From contig NC_010676.1 of NCBI RefSeq assembly GCF_000020125.1, positions 1,302,001 through 1,366,000 of the forward strand: a stretch of DNA of 64,000 nt, given 5' to 3'. The first letter of the stretch is position 1. The number at the start of each line of letters is the position of its first letter. This DNA is from Paraburkholderia phytofirmans PsJN (GTDB lineage Bacteria; Pseudomonadota; Gammaproteobacteria; Burkholderiales; Burkholderiaceae). The notes under the pieces are model-generated. The model did no database searches and had not been told where the DNA came from. It saw nothing but the letters and a program-made list of their open reading frames with translations. Below are positions 46,461 through 55,078 of this stretch, piece by piece. The position numbers and the translations under genes were made by a program.

Positions 46461-46486
46461 TGAGCGTGAGCACGTAAATCGATGGG
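46461..46486 (+). repeat. Terminal inverted repeat, left end
   Basis: 26 bases identical to the complement of 49858-49883; begins TG as in many transposons whose ends are TG...CA. Confidence 0.9.
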
Positions 46487-46612
46487 AATTCGGGGCGTTT
46501 TGAGCAGCTTGCGTGATGTAGCGGTGGGGGTCTCCCTCAGGCATCTTGCACAAACGACGCCCAAGGGAGAGTCTCGTGTCTGCCAAGAACCGAGACTTCC
46601 AGAGTGTGCCAC

Positions 46613-47182
46613 GTGAGTGCCCGCGATCCCAACTTCTATCACCTGCTGTTACGTATCGATCAGGACTTCGCCGAACAGACCCGCGCGCAGCGTTGTCGCT
46701 GCGGTGGCGTACTCCATAGCGCCCGCTACCCGCGCAAGCCGCGCGGAATTTCATACGAAGCCCGCTGCCACTGCGAGTTCCGCTACAGCTTCTGCTGCGC
46801 CGACTGTCGCCGTCGTACCACGCCATTCTCGGTGCGCTTTCTCGGCCGGCGCGTCTACACCGCCGCAATCATGATTGTCGTCAGCGCCACGCGTGCGAGC
46901 GCCGGTACGGCCGCGGCAATGCGCCAGCTCGATGCGCTGGGCGTGCCACCCTCGACGATCGCGCGATGGCGGCACTGGTGGATGACCGGGTTTGTCGGCA
47001 CACCGTTCTGGGCGCTCGGACGGGCGGCGTTCGTGCCGCCCGTCGAGACCGCACAGGTGCCGGCAAGCCTGCTCGAGCGCTTCGCTACCACGCAGCCTGC
47101 CGAGCCATTGCCATGCCTGCTGCGCTGGCTCTCACCGCTCACCAGCGGCAGCGCCGTGAGCACCCTGCGTGAGGGACGGTAA
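46613..47182 (+). CDS. Cysteine-rich (zinc-ribbon-like) protein of the transposon
   Basis: 189 aa from GTG 46613 (46604 GTG is an alternative). The N-terminal half has a dense cysteine array, QRCRCGGV, then RCHCEFRYSFCCADCRRRT, which could bind one or two zinc ions. A helical region with PSTIARWRHWW that looks like a helix-turn-helix follows. It is the first gene of the element, 98 bases before the transposase. The role may be end recognition or target choice; no function is known to me. Confidence 0.7.
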   Translation: MSARDPNFYHLLLRIDQDFAEQTRAQRCRCGGVLHSARYPRKPRGISYEARCHCEFRYSFCCADCRRRTTPFSVRFLGRRVYTAAIMIVVSATRASAGTAAAMRQLDALGVPPSTIARWRHWWMTGFVGTPFWALGRAAFVPPVETAQVPASLLERFATTQPAEPLPCLLRWLSPLTSGSAVSTLREGR

Positions 47183-47280
47183 CCGCCCGCAGAACTTGTC
47201 GCTCGCCCCCCTCGGACTGCGCCGGTAGTCTCGCCTCTCCCCCGAATCGCGGCGCGGTGCGCCGCATCCCTGGAGAGAGC

Positions 47281-48717
47281 ATGACTGAACTTCACGATTT
47301 ACCCCTGCGGGATCGTTGGGCGCGCCTGCGCTTTGCGGTTGTGGGCCCCTTGCTGGCAGCACCGCCTGAACCCGGGCAGGTGCGCGAACTCATCACCGCG
47401 CTGGCCGCCAAACGCTGGCGTCATCCCGTCACTGGCGACGATGTCCAGTTCGGCCGCTCCACCGTTGAGCGGTGGTTCTACCGGGCCCGCAAGGCGGCCC
47501 ACGATCCGGTGGCGAGCCTGCGCGACCGCAAGCGCCCCAGCGGCGCCGGCGCAAGCCTGTCGCCTCAGGCGGTACAGGCGATTCGCGCGCAGTACCGGGA
47601 ACATCCCGGCTGGACCTGCCAGTTGCACGTCGACAATCTCAAGGTCACGCTCGGCCCGGCGAACCTGCCGTCGTACACGACGGTGCGTCGTTATCTGCGT
47701 GCGCAGGGCCTGTCCCGTGAACGCAAGCCGCGTCATACCAGCGCCGGCGCGATGCTCGCACGCGATCGCCTCGAGAAGCTCGAGGTCCGCAGCTTCGAGG
47801 TCGAGCACGTCAACGCGCTCTGGCATCTCGATTTCCATCACGGCTCGCGCAAGCTGCTCACGCATGATGGCCAGTGGATCACGCCGATGCTGCTGTGCGT
47901 GCTCGATGACCGTTCGCGCGTCGTCTGTCACGCGCAATGGTTTCTCGATGAGACCGCACGTAGTCTGATCCATGGGCTCACCCAGGCGCTCCAGCGTCGT
48001 GGCCGGCCTCGCGCACTGATGACCGACAACGGCGCAGCAATGCTTGCCGAGGAGACGACCGCCGGCTTGCTCGCGCTCGGCGTGCTGCACCAGACGACCT
48101 TGCCATATTCGCCGTACCAGAACGCGAAGCAGGAAACGTTCTGGGCCCGCATCGAAGGGCGCGTGATGGCCATGCTCGAAGGCGAGCCCAATCTCACGCT
48201 CGAACTGCTCAATCAGGCCACCCACGCGTGGATCGAGCGCGAGTACCACCACGCGCATCATTCTGAGATCGGTGGCACGCCGCTCAAACGCTATCTGGCC
48301 GGCCCCGATGTGGGCCGCGAATGCCCGTCGAGTGACGCGCTGCGCGCCGCATTCCGTATCGACGTGACGCGCGCCCAGCGGCGCTCGGATGGCACCGTGA
48401 GTCTGGCCGGCACGCGCTTCGAGATTCCCTCGGCCTACCGGCACCTGCAGCGCGTGCACCTGCGCTATGCGCGCTGGGACCTGAGCGGCGTCGATCTCGT
48501 CGACGCCGGCAGCGGCGCCGTGCTGTGCCCGCTGCGGCCGCTGGACAAGGCCGCCAATGCTGATGGCCAGCGCAGGCGACTCGATGCCGTCAATGTCGAG
48601 CCGCCACCGGCCAGTGCGCCCGGCATCGCGCCGCTGCTACGCCAGATGCTGGCCGACCACGCCGCAACCGGGTTGCCGCCAGCCTGGATTCCCGCCAACT
48701 GGCAGGAGGAGGCATGA
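47281..48717 (+). CDS. DDE transposase (IS481/Tn5053-like integrase core)
   Basis: 478 aa from ATG 47281 with CTGGAGAG upstream. A helix-turn-helix region ([17 protein letters not shown]) precedes the rve-type catalytic core: first Asp in LWHLDFHHG, second Asp in [10 protein letters not shown], Glu in [15 protein letters not shown]-terminal Mu-like beta domain follows. The gene overlaps the ATPase gene by 4 bases (ATGA). Confidence 0.87.
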   Translation: MTELHDLPLRDRWARLRFAVVGPLLAAPPEPGQVRELITALAAKRWRHPVTGDDVQFGRSTVERWFYRARKAAHDPVASLRDRKRPSGAGASLSPQAVQAIRAQYREHPGWTCQLHVDNLKVTLGPANLPSYTTVRRYLRAQGLSRERKPRHTSAGAMLARDRLEKLEVRSFEVEHVNALWHLDFHHGSRKLLTHDGQWITPMLLCVLDDRSRVVCHAQWFLDETARSLIHGLTQALQRRGRPRALMTDNGAAMLAEETTAGLLALGVLHQTTLPYSPYQNAKQETFWARIEGRVMAMLEGEPNLTLELLNQATHAWIEREYHHAHHSEIGGTPLKRYLAGPDVGRECPSSDALRAAFRIDVTRAQRRSDGTVSLAGTRFEIPSAYRHLQRVHLRYARWDLSGVDLVDAGSGAVLCPLRPLDKAANADGQRRRLDAVNVEPPPASAPGIAPLLRQMLADHAATGLPPAWIPANWQEEA

Positions 48718-49571
48718 GCCAGCGTCTGCAAGCCCTCTACGGCCTGAAGTGGAACCCGTTCTCGCCGGAGCTTCCCCTCGAAGCGCTGTACGTGCCGCCG
48801 CGCGTCGAGAACTTCTGCTGGCGCATCGAGAACGCGCTCGTGCGCGAAGGCGGCTTCGCGATGATCCACGGCGAGCCGGGGACCGGCAAGAGCGTGGTCA
48901 TGCGCGTGCTGGCCGAGAAGCTCGAGCGACTGACCGATCTGACAGTCGTCTCGATCAATCATCCGCAGAGCAACCTTGCCGACTTCTATCGCGAGATGGG
49001 CGACATCTTCGGTCTGGAACTCCGGCCGCACAACCGCTGGGGCGGCTTCAGGTCGCTGCGCGACCGGTGGATGTCGCACCTGCAAAGCACGCGCCGGCGC
49101 CCAATCCTGCTGATCGACGAAGCGCAGGAAATGAGTCCCGGCGTGCTCAACGAACTGCGGCTCATGGCCAGCGCCCGCTTCGATTCGCAGCCCCTGCTGT
49201 GCGTGGTGCTCGCCGGCGACACGCGCCTGACCGACAAGCTGCGGCGCGACGAACTGCTGCCACTGGGCAGCCGTATCCGTTCCCGCCTGGGGACCGAGAA
49301 GGCTTCGGCCGACGACCTGCTGGCCTGCCTCGAACATCTGCTCGCCAGCGCCGGCGCCCCGCAGCTGATGACACCGCCGCTGCGCCACACGCTGTGCGAA
49401 CACGCGCTGGGCAACTACCGCGTGCTCACCACGCTCGCCAACGAACTGCTCACCACCGCCGCGCAGCGGGAACTGTCCGAACTCGACGAGAAGCTGTACT
49501 TCGAGGTCTTTGCACCATCAACACAGTCCTCGCGCCGCACGCCAGCGCGTCAACCCAACGGAGCCCGATGA
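48714..49571 (+). CDS. AAA+ ATPase (TniB/ExeA-like transposition protein)
   Basis: 285 aa with Walker A GEPGTGKS, Walker [11 protein letters not shown] and sensor-like LVLAGDTRL, the ExeA/TniB/IstB group. The first 20 residues ([20 protein letters not shown]) are the ExeA-type N-terminus. Such ATPases act with the DDE transposase in target selection. It overlaps the transposase gene by 4 bases, and the next gene follows within 2 bases. Confidence 0.87.
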   Translation: MSQRLQALYGLKWNPFSPELPLEALYVPPRVENFCWRIENALVREGGFAMIHGEPGTGKSVVMRVLAEKLERLTDLTVVSINHPQSNLADFYREMGDIFGLELRPHNRWGGFRSLRDRWMSHLQSTRRRPILLIDEAQEMSPGVLNELRLMASARFDSQPLLCVVLAGDTRLTDKLRRDELLPLGSRIRSRLGTEKASADDLLACLEHLLASAGAPQLMTPPLRHTLCEHALGNYRVLTTLANELLTTAAQRELSELDEKLYFEVFAPSTQSSRRTPARQPNGAR

Positions 49572-49572
49572 C

Positions 49573-49788
49573 ATGTCCCGTAAAGCATCACCTCACAAAC
49601 CCAACGCCTCCCGGAGCTTGCCATTGCCCGAGCTCTCCGACGAGGCAGCCTACATGATGCAGTTCTTCATCGAAGACCTCTATCTGTGGTTCAGCCGCGC
49701 CTACGCCACCCAGATCCGCCGCTATCGCGAGCCCTGGTACCGCGGTCCGACACAGCCGCCACACCAGAGCATTGACGAGCCATTCTGA
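49573..49788 (+). CDS. 71-aa small protein of the transposon
   Basis: ATG 49573 is 2 bases after the ATPase stop. The product has a basic N-terminal tail, a central acidic-aromatic helix (AAYMMQFFIEDLYLWFSRAYATQI) and a Pro-rich end. No family is recognised. It is cotranscribed with the transposition genes and followed by the terminator. Confidence 0.6.
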   Translation: MSRKASPHKPNASRSLPLPELSDEAAYMMQFFIEDLYLWFSRAYATQIRRYREPWYRGPTQPPHQSIDEPF

Positions 49789-49794
49789 AACGAC

Positions 49795-49820
49795 AACGGG
49801 AGCTTCATCGCTCCCGTTTT
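49795..49820 (+). terminator. Rho-independent terminator of the transposon operon
   Basis: AACGGGAGC, loop ttcatc, GCTCCCGTT with following T residues: a perfect 9-bp stem 6 bases after the last gene. Confidence 0.85.
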
Positions 49821-49857
49821 ACTTCGTCCCTCGAACATCATTTATGTTGCTCATTGC

Positions 49858-49883
49858 CCCATCGATTTACGTGCTCACGCTCA
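49858..49883 (-). repeat. Terminal inverted repeat, right end
   Basis: Exact 26-base complement of the left end. Confidence 0.9.
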
Positions 49884-49889
49884 GTAGTA
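49884..49889. repeat. Target-site duplication GTAGTA, right copy
   Basis: Matches 46455-46460. On the minus strand it encodes two Tyr codons (TACTAC) of the interrupted tfp-like gene in the same frame. Confidence 0.85.
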
Positions 49890-49988
49890 GCGCACGATCG
49901 GCGGCAGTTCTGGCAACGACGCCACCATGCTTTCAAGCGCCGATGACTCGACTCCTAGGTGAGTCTCGGACGATGGAGCTTCCTGCAT
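49884..49988 (-). pseudogene. Recombinase-fold gene (tfp-like), 5' part
   Basis: ATG 49988 begins 2 bases after the stop of the first recombinase and opens 33 codons (MQEAPSSETHLGVESS...LPPIVR) that run in frame into TACTAC. After precise removal of the transposon and one duplication they join the 3' part at 46454. The tight coupling to the upstream gene supports this as the native start. Confidence 0.75.
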
Positions 49989-49990
49989 GT

Positions 49991-51208
49991 TCAACGGCCC
50001 TGTGGAAGCGCGCGCAATACAGCCGCACGATCATCGAATTCGTCGTTCCATACACTCGCGAGCCGGTTTTCAAAGACGGCCCTGGCATAGCGCGAGGGCA
50101 TGTCTGATTCTTTTGACCAGCCGAAGAACGTGCGCATCTTCTGTAGTGCTTCGTCCATCGCGTCGCCTCGCTCCAGTAACTGGTGAAGTCGCAGCACAGC
50201 GCAGGTGTGCCGGAGGTCGTGGCAGGTCACCGACTTTTTCCCGGTGCGATCGTGCAGTTCCTGCAGGACCTCGGCTGGCAATGCCTTCGATATCAACGTA
50301 AAGATCTTGGTTAATGACTCTGTGGACAGAGGACCGCCAGTCTGGGCATTAAGCATGAACGAATGGGAAGGTCGGCCCCGGTAATTTTCGCAATAGATCT
50401 GCACGAGCCGCGCCGTCGCATCGCTTACCGGTATCTGCCTGATCGAATGGAGCGTCTTGATGCTCGGTCTCGAGTAGCGGCTATCGCCGTCTGCTTCTTC
50501 ATACCCATTTTGCCGGACGTTCAGCCAGTACCGCGTCCGATTGACCTTGCGGTCGTGGCTGCTCTTGATGGCATCCGCCGTCAGCAGCAACAGTTCGCCC
50601 CGGCGCAGCCCCTGATGGAGCATCAGCACGAATGCAATGAAGACCCGCCAGCGCGTCTGGGGACGCCGGAACGGATTGGCGTCCGACTCTGGATCCAGTA
50701 TCTGATAGAGCCTTTCGACCACGCAGGCAGGCAGCGATCGGACTGTCTCGCTTCGGCCGCCTTGCCGTATGTGCAACTGGCTGTAAAGCGTCGACAGCCG
50801 ATGGATCCGCGCTTCGATCTGCCGCATTTTCGCGTCGGCGGACTTCGAAAGCCAAGTGACCACCGATGTTACGAAGGTCAGTCCGGTCTGCCACCGATCC
50901 TCGTTGCTGCTGGTCGCCGCAGACTGGTTGCGCAGGCTGACAAACCACGATTCGAGAATGTCTGCGAGCTGGGCGTCGTCGAGACTGGACAGCGCGTCAT
51001 CGAGCGCATTCGCCCGGAACGACCGATCAGCGTGTTCATAGAGGTTCTCGATGTACCTTAGCCGCATCGTCTGGGTAGACGTCGCCCATTGTGACGCAGC
51101 GACGACCAGCCAGACTGAGACCCAGTATCGAGGAACGTGATTGCTGTCGGCCAGCAGGACGCCTCGTAGCGAACGCGGCACGGCCTCGGCGCTGATCTGA
51201 ACGAACAT
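49991..51208 (-). CDS. Tyrosine recombinase/integrase (IntA-like)
   Basis: 405 aa from ATG 51208, with a GCGGGG site upstream; the longer frame to 51247 is an alternative. The catalytic set is complete: Arg I in HQGLRRGELLLL, HxxR in TCHDLRHTCAVL, Trp in FFGWSKESD and a Tyr in PSRYARA. It is the first gene of the recombinase operon, next to the left AT-rich end. In SE-type elements the intA gene lies at this edge. Confidence 0.82.
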   Translation of the reverse strand: MFVQISAEAVPRSLRGVLLADSNHVPRYWVSVWLVVAASQWATSTQTMRLRYIENLYEHADRSFRANALDDALSSLDDAQLADILESWFVSLRNQSAATSSNEDRWQTGLTFVTSVVTWLSKSADAKMRQIEARIHRLSTLYSQLHIRQGGRSETVRSLPACVVERLYQILDPESDANPFRRPQTRWRVFIAFVLMLHQGLRRGELLLLTADAIKSSHDRKVNRTRYWLNVRQNGYEEADGDSRYSRPSIKTLHSIRQIPVSDATARLVQIYCENYRGRPSHSFMLNAQTGGPLSTESLTKIFTLISKALPAEVLQELHDRTGKKSVTCHDLRHTCAVLRLHQLLERGDAMDEALQKMRTFFGWSKESDMPSRYARAVFENRLASVWNDEFDDRAAVLRALPQGR

Positions 51209-51380
51209 TAAAACCCCGCAACAGAACGCAACGCCAAAACCTACCATAAATACATACAGCTGTTGCGGTATCTAGGGTCAGAAAGCAGTCCAGCATGCAA
51301 CACCCTAAAACATACCAACAGGGGTGATAATTTATATTATGTCAAATAACAGAAGCGCCGACACAACCACACCGCCACCC

Positions 51381-52754
51381 TCAATGCTTCCCATACACAG
51401 AAAGATACTCCGCCAGTCCCGTCCACTGCGGCGAGCTCAGCAATTGCGGATGATCCCTTGCCACCTGCAGCGCGACATTATGAAAAGCCTGCGTCGTATC
51501 CGACACGCCCGCTTGCACCGCGCTGTTGAATGCAGCCGCCGCGGTCTGTAGCGGCGCACCCGCCAACGCAGGCGGAGGTTGACCCACAGGCTGACTATTC
51601 AAAGCGCTCGCCAGCGAATCGAGCTGCGCGTTGCGAGTGCTGACAGCTACGGAATACTGTTTCTGCGAGTCGAACTTCTCGCCAAGCATCTGCAGCACCG
51701 CTGTGTGATCGAGTTTTCCCGAGAAGACGCCCCCCGGCGTGACATACGGCGACACCAGAAAAGCCGGCACGCGCAGACCGCTGGTCTTGAAAGAATACCC
51801 CGCGATGTCGGCCGCAATGTCCAAAGGCGCCACATGATCGAAGAACCCGCCGTGCTCGTCGTACGTCACGATCAGCAGCGTCTCTTGCCACCTGGTCGGA
51901 TTCGAAATCAAGGTCCGGTAGATATCCGCAATGAACGCCTGCCCTGCGGCCATCCCCGTTGGACAATGATCGTCGTTAGCGGTGTTATGAGGACCGTCGG
52001 TATATTCCGGTTCGATGAAAATCACTTTCGGCAGAATGCTGTTGCCTTGCCAGTCACGAACAAACCTCGAATACCGCCGGAAGTTTCCTCCTGCATCGTT
52101 GAGCGGCAGTGTCAAGGACAGCAGGATTTCCGGCAGCCATTCCTTCATCAGGCTGAAGAACGGAAAGAAGCTCCCCGACTGATAGACGCACCAGGGTATG
52201 CCGCGCTCGCGAAGCCAATCGTACGCAAGTGGCTGATCGGGCAGAAAGCTCAGCCCTTGCACGTTGTCGCTGATGAGGCTGGTCCCCGCCATCGCCATCA
52301 GGCGATTTGCCTGAGTTCCCGAGGGCAATGGAGCAAACCAGTTGTCGCACACAGTGAAGTGTTTCGCGAGAAAGTCGAAGGTGGGCACGGTGCGAGCGTC
52401 GTAATAACCCATCACGTCGGCCAGATTCGACGCCGCCGGTTTACGGGTTGCATAGCTCTGCACGAATCCGCCGAGTTCGGGGCATCCTCCCGGCGCGCAC
52501 GGCGTGTTGATCTGCGTGGCGATTGGGGTGCGGTCGTGAGGCGGATCCGAGATGGCAGGCCCGGCCGGACCCAATGCATGGATGGGATATTGCTTGCCGT
52601 TGTATACGTTGATGAAGTTCGCCTGCCACGCCGGATCTGCGGAAAGGCCGTTGACCTGGCTGCCGTTCAGGCTCAGATAGCCGAGTGCGTGATCGAAGGA
52701 ACGGTTTTCCATCATGACGATCACGATGGTGTCAATCTGGTCCAGAGCAGTCAT
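51381..52754 (-). CDS. Phospholipase C-like phosphoesterase family protein
   Basis: 457 aa from ATG 52754 with AAGGAGCTTCG upstream. The metal-site motif is VIVMMENRSFDHALGYL; later VTYDEHGGFFDHV and PAFLVSPYVTPG are also typical of bacterial PLC/acid phosphatase (phosphoesterase) proteins. No signal or Tat peptide precedes the domain, unlike classic secreted PLCs, and the long C-terminal phospholipid-binding domain is absent. It lies 221 bases downstream of the amidase immunity gene and next to the left end of the integrative element. Confidence 0.85.
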   Translation of the reverse strand: MTALDQIDTIVIVMMENRSFDHALGYLSLNGSQVNGLSADPAWQANFINVYNGKQYPIHALGPAGPAISDPPHDRTPIATQINTPCAPGGCPELGGFVQSYATRKPAASNLADVMGYYDARTVPTFDFLAKHFTVCDNWFAPLPSGTQANRLMAMAGTSLISDNVQGLSFLPDQPLAYDWLRERGIPWCVYQSGSFFPFFSLMKEWLPEILLSLTLPLNDAGGNFRRYSRFVRDWQGNSILPKVIFIEPEYTDGPHNTANDDHCPTGMAAGQAFIADIYRTLISNPTRWQETLLIVTYDEHGGFFDHVAPLDIAADIAGYSFKTSGLRVPAFLVSPYVTPGGVFSGKLDHTAVLQMLGEKFDSQKQYSVAVSTRNAQLDSLASALNSQPVGQPPPALAGAPLQTAAAAFNSAVQAGVSDTTQAFHNVALQVARDHPQLLSSPQWTGLAEYLSVYGKH

Positions 52755-52975
52755 CGAAGCTCCTTGTGCACCTAGCATTCAGCGCAACCCGATTCGTATC
52801 GGACAAGGTAGACGAAAACCATGGCTTTCGCGTCTCGGGTAATTCCCTGGGAGCAACGGGAACGACGCCGGGCCGATATCGCGCGACGGACACGCAGGAG
52901 TCGCGCGTCGCGCCTGCCTGATCTTCAAACGCGTCTCGAACGAGTTGATGATGCAGCGCACTCTCGCAAGCTACC

Positions 52976-53428
52976 TCAAGGCGTGCAGTTCGAGCCCAGC
53001 CTCACCTTGCGCTTATCCAGTTGCAAACGGTTGCCTCTCAGTTTGACCTTGCCGGAAAACGAATCGCTTTTCCACTGGATCTTGCAGGTCGACACATCGA
53101 TCGCATAGACCACCTGCTCGCTGCCGGAATACGTGGAGACGAGAAGCTGCTTGCCGTTCGTATAAAGCGGCCGCTCGACGATGCTGACGTTCGGGTCTAC
53201 CGAACACGATGCGCCACCCGCACGGCTCAACGTGACCGGACCGAGCCAGGCCGTCGGACTATCGGTGCCGTCGCTTTGACCCAGATCGATGGACAGGTCG
53301 CCAACGCTCACCTTGCCCGTGCCGGGATTCACTTCGCTGTAATGACACGGCTGCGCGTTAGCAACCGGCGCCGCAATCAACAGGCCGGCAACGGCCATGA
53401 CCGCTCGCGTGATAAGACTCTGCTTCAT
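52976..53428 (-). CDS. Secreted protein, probable immunity partner (Tai1-like) of the amidase effector
   Basis: 150 aa with a clear signal peptide (cleavage near VANAQP, residue 26) and several cysteines in the mature part. Its ATG overlaps the stop of the amidase gene (ATGA), the standard layout of type VI effector-immunity pairs, where the periplasmic immunity protein blocks the self amidase. Sequence similarity to known Tai1/Tsi1 proteins is weak by eye, so the call rests mainly on size, export and context. Confidence 0.65.
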   Translation of the reverse strand: MKQSLITRAVMAVAGLLIAAPVANAQPCHYSEVNPGTGKVSVGDLSIDLGQSDGTDSPTAWLGPVTLSRAGGASCSVDPNVSIVERPLYTNGKQLLVSTYSGSEQVVYAIDVSTCKIQWKSDSFSGKVKLRGNRLQLDKRKVRLGSNCTP

Positions 53429-53826
53429 GGTTTGATAGCGTAATACTGGACGTTCGCGAGATCCGCATGCGTCCAGGAAAAGTTAATGGCGGTGTTTTTC
53501 CGCCCGACGCCGCCATATCGGCCCCAATACGCGAGCGGATAAGGTTTCGATTGGCCCAGCATGATAATCACGACATGGCCGTGATGTGTCGCCTTCAATC
53601 CGGCAACCACCAGATAACCGAGCCCGGCATAAGCGACGGCCTTATCGGCATCCGAGCCGAGTTGAGTCCACGGTGCACGGCCGATCTTGTCGATAATGCG
53701 ATTCGCATCACCAGTCAGCGTTATATCGAGGTCCGCCGCAACGGCCTTCAGGAAGCCGCTGCAATCGGCTTTCCACTGTGTCCAGTGGTTCTCACACAGG
53801 GTTTTGATGTTTTGTCCGCCAGCCAT
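53425..53826 (-). CDS. Tae1/Tse1-like peptidoglycan amidase (type VI secretion effector)
   Basis: 133 aa from ATG 53826 (a longer GTG frame to 53874 exists). It aligns by eye with Pseudomonas Tse1: WTQWKADCSGFLKAVAADL with the catalytic Cys22, TGDANRIID, LGYLVVAGLK and the catalytic His84 in HHGHVVII. Tae1 enzymes cut the gamma-D-Glu-mDAP bond of target-cell peptidoglycan after type VI delivery. There is no signal peptide, as expected. No VgrG, Hcp or PAAR gene is nearby, so it is an orphan pair. Confidence 0.78.
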   Translation of the reverse strand: MAGGQNIKTLCENHWTQWKADCSGFLKAVAADLDITLTGDANRIIDKIGRAPWTQLGSDADKAVAYAGLGYLVVAGLKATHHGHVVIIMLGQSKPYPLAYWGRYGGVGRKNTAINFSWTHADLANVQYYAIKP

Positions 53827-53874
53827 TATCGTGATCCGTTTTGCATGTGACGTTGTCAGTTTTTCTCCGGCCAC

Positions 53875-54287
53875 AAAAAACCGTGACGTAAGCGTTCGGA
53901 TTATAACGATGCTTACAGAATGTAAATGAATGAATGCCGTAATGCGATGCGGATTAAAAATTGATGCATCAATTCTGAATGCAATCGTGCTCTGTGGTGA
54001 TCCAGGCGGCTTACCAATAAATGCCTCGCTTCATTTAACAAATTGGCGCAATGAGATTCAGTAGTTGTGCGGCTTGCGTCAGACAAGAGAGCTGTATCCG
54101 TCGATTGACGTCGATTGACTTCGGCAACATCCCGAGTATGGCAGCGCCGAAATAACGAAAACGCATGCCCCCAATCCTCCCAAACAACCGATATCCCGCT
54201 CGCCGTGCGCACCGCCTCTTGTTATAATTCTTTCACCAAATCGAACAAAACATAACGCCCCTCCACACACTGCGCGACAGGAGCTCC
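53875..54287 (+). other. AT-rich intergenic region
   Basis: About 410 bases between the divergent amidase and DeoR genes, less GC-rich than its surroundings. It should hold both promoters. An A-rich stretch with AAATCGAACAAAACATAA just before the DeoR ATG is a possible DeoR operator. No RNA or gene is recognised. Confidence 0.45.
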
Positions 54288-55013
54288 ATGCTGAAACCCG
54301 ACCGCCTCCGCGCCCTAGCCGATGCACTGGGCCGGCAAAACGTCATGCGCCTGCGCGACGCCGCCGGCCTGCTGGGCGTTTCGGAAATGACTGTGCGGCG
54401 CGACATCGCAGGCAGTCCCGAGCGATTCACTTATCTCGGCGGCTATATCGTCAGCGCGACCGACGTCCCCAATAACGCCGGCTACTCGCTCGAAGAAGAG
54501 AAAGACCACTTCGCGCAGGCCAAGGCCGAGGCGTCGGCGATCGCGGCGGGACTCATCGGCAACAACGAGACGCTGTTCATCGACTGCGGCACGACGCTCA
54601 CCACACTGGCCAGGCTGATTCCGGTCGAGCGGCATGTCACGGTGGTGTGCTATTCGCTGAACGTCGCGGAGATTTTGCGGCGCAAACCCAATGTGCGAAT
54701 GATTCTGCTGGGCGGCGTTTATGTGCCTTCATCAGATTCGTTCGCGGGCGAGGAAAGTCTGGAGATGTTGCGCCGCATGGGCATCAACAAGGCGTTCATT
54801 TCAGCCGGCGGCGTGGACGCGGCGCGCGGCGTGACGTGCTGGAATTTTCATGAGGTCGCGCTCAAACAGGCGGCCATGGCGAGCGCGGTCGAGCGGCATC
54901 TGGTGGTGGACCAGAGCAAGTTCGGCATGGTGAAAGCCGTGCGTTTCTCGCAAGTGGACGACTTCGACTCCATCATCACCGAGAAAGGCCAGGAGCATCG
55001 CAAGCGCCGTTAG
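54288..55013 (+). CDS. DeoR-family transcriptional regulator
   Basis: 241 aa. N-terminal helix-turn-helix RLRDAAGLLGVSEMTVRRDIAG, then a DeoR sensor domain with LFIDCGTTLTTLARLI and the phosphosugar-binding-like GGVYVPSSDSFAGEE. It converges on the last ABC permease gene of the pentose operon. DeoR proteins usually repress nearby sugar-phosphate genes and respond to a phosphorylated sugar, so deoxyribose-5-phosphate or a similar compound is the likely inducer (inference). Confidence 0.87.
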   Translation: MLKPDRLRALADALGRQNVMRLRDAAGLLGVSEMTVRRDIAGSPERFTYLGGYIVSATDVPNNAGYSLEEEKDHFAQAKAEASAIAAGLIGNNETLFIDCGTTLTTLARLIPVERHVTVVCYSLNVAEILRRKPNVRMILLGGVYVPSSDSFAGEESLEMLRRMGINKAFISAGGVDAARGVTCWNFHEVALKQAAMASAVERHLVVDQSKFGMVKAVRFSQVDDFDSIITEKGQEHRKRR

Positions 55014-55078
55014 GCGCGCTTGTTCACCTCTGCATTGTGCGGCCCCAGCGAGCAACGCGGAGGCCGCAGCTTCAATCT

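Larger units (their letters stand above)
46461..49883 (+). mobile_element. 3,423-bp four-gene transposon with perfect 26-bp terminal inverted repeats
   Basis: Ends are TGAGCGTGAGCACGTAAATC at 46461 onward and its exact complement ending at 49883; the 26-base identity runs to 46486 and from 49858. A 6-bp target duplication GTAGTA flanks it. It carries four plus-strand genes: a zinc-ribbon protein, a DDE transposase, an AAA+ ATPase and a 71-aa protein, then a terminator. The transposase/ATPase pairing recalls IS21, Tn5053/TniAB and IS481-ExeA elements, but I cannot name this group. It sits inside the tfp-like gene. Confidence 0.88.
41385..51265 (-). mobile_element. Integrative element with intA-tfp-intB-srap layout (SE-like), interrupted by a transposon
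   Basis: Four adjacent minus-strand genes encode a 405-aa tyrosine recombinase, a recombinase-fold protein of about 510 aa, a 774-aa tyrosine recombinase and a 165-aa coiled-coil protein, overlapping or nearly so. This is the core layout described for strand-biased circularizing integrative elements (known family). The outer ends are estimated from AT-rich flanks that carry short related inverted sequences starting TATGGT (41389 inward and 51248 inward). One uncharacterised gene (41617) lies inside as possible cargo. Confidence 0.6.

Noticed and set aside
55038..55068. TGCGGCC/GGCCGCA inverted repeat between DeoR and the permease gene
   Set aside because: The stem has a long 17-base loop and no T-tract, so a terminator call is not justified.
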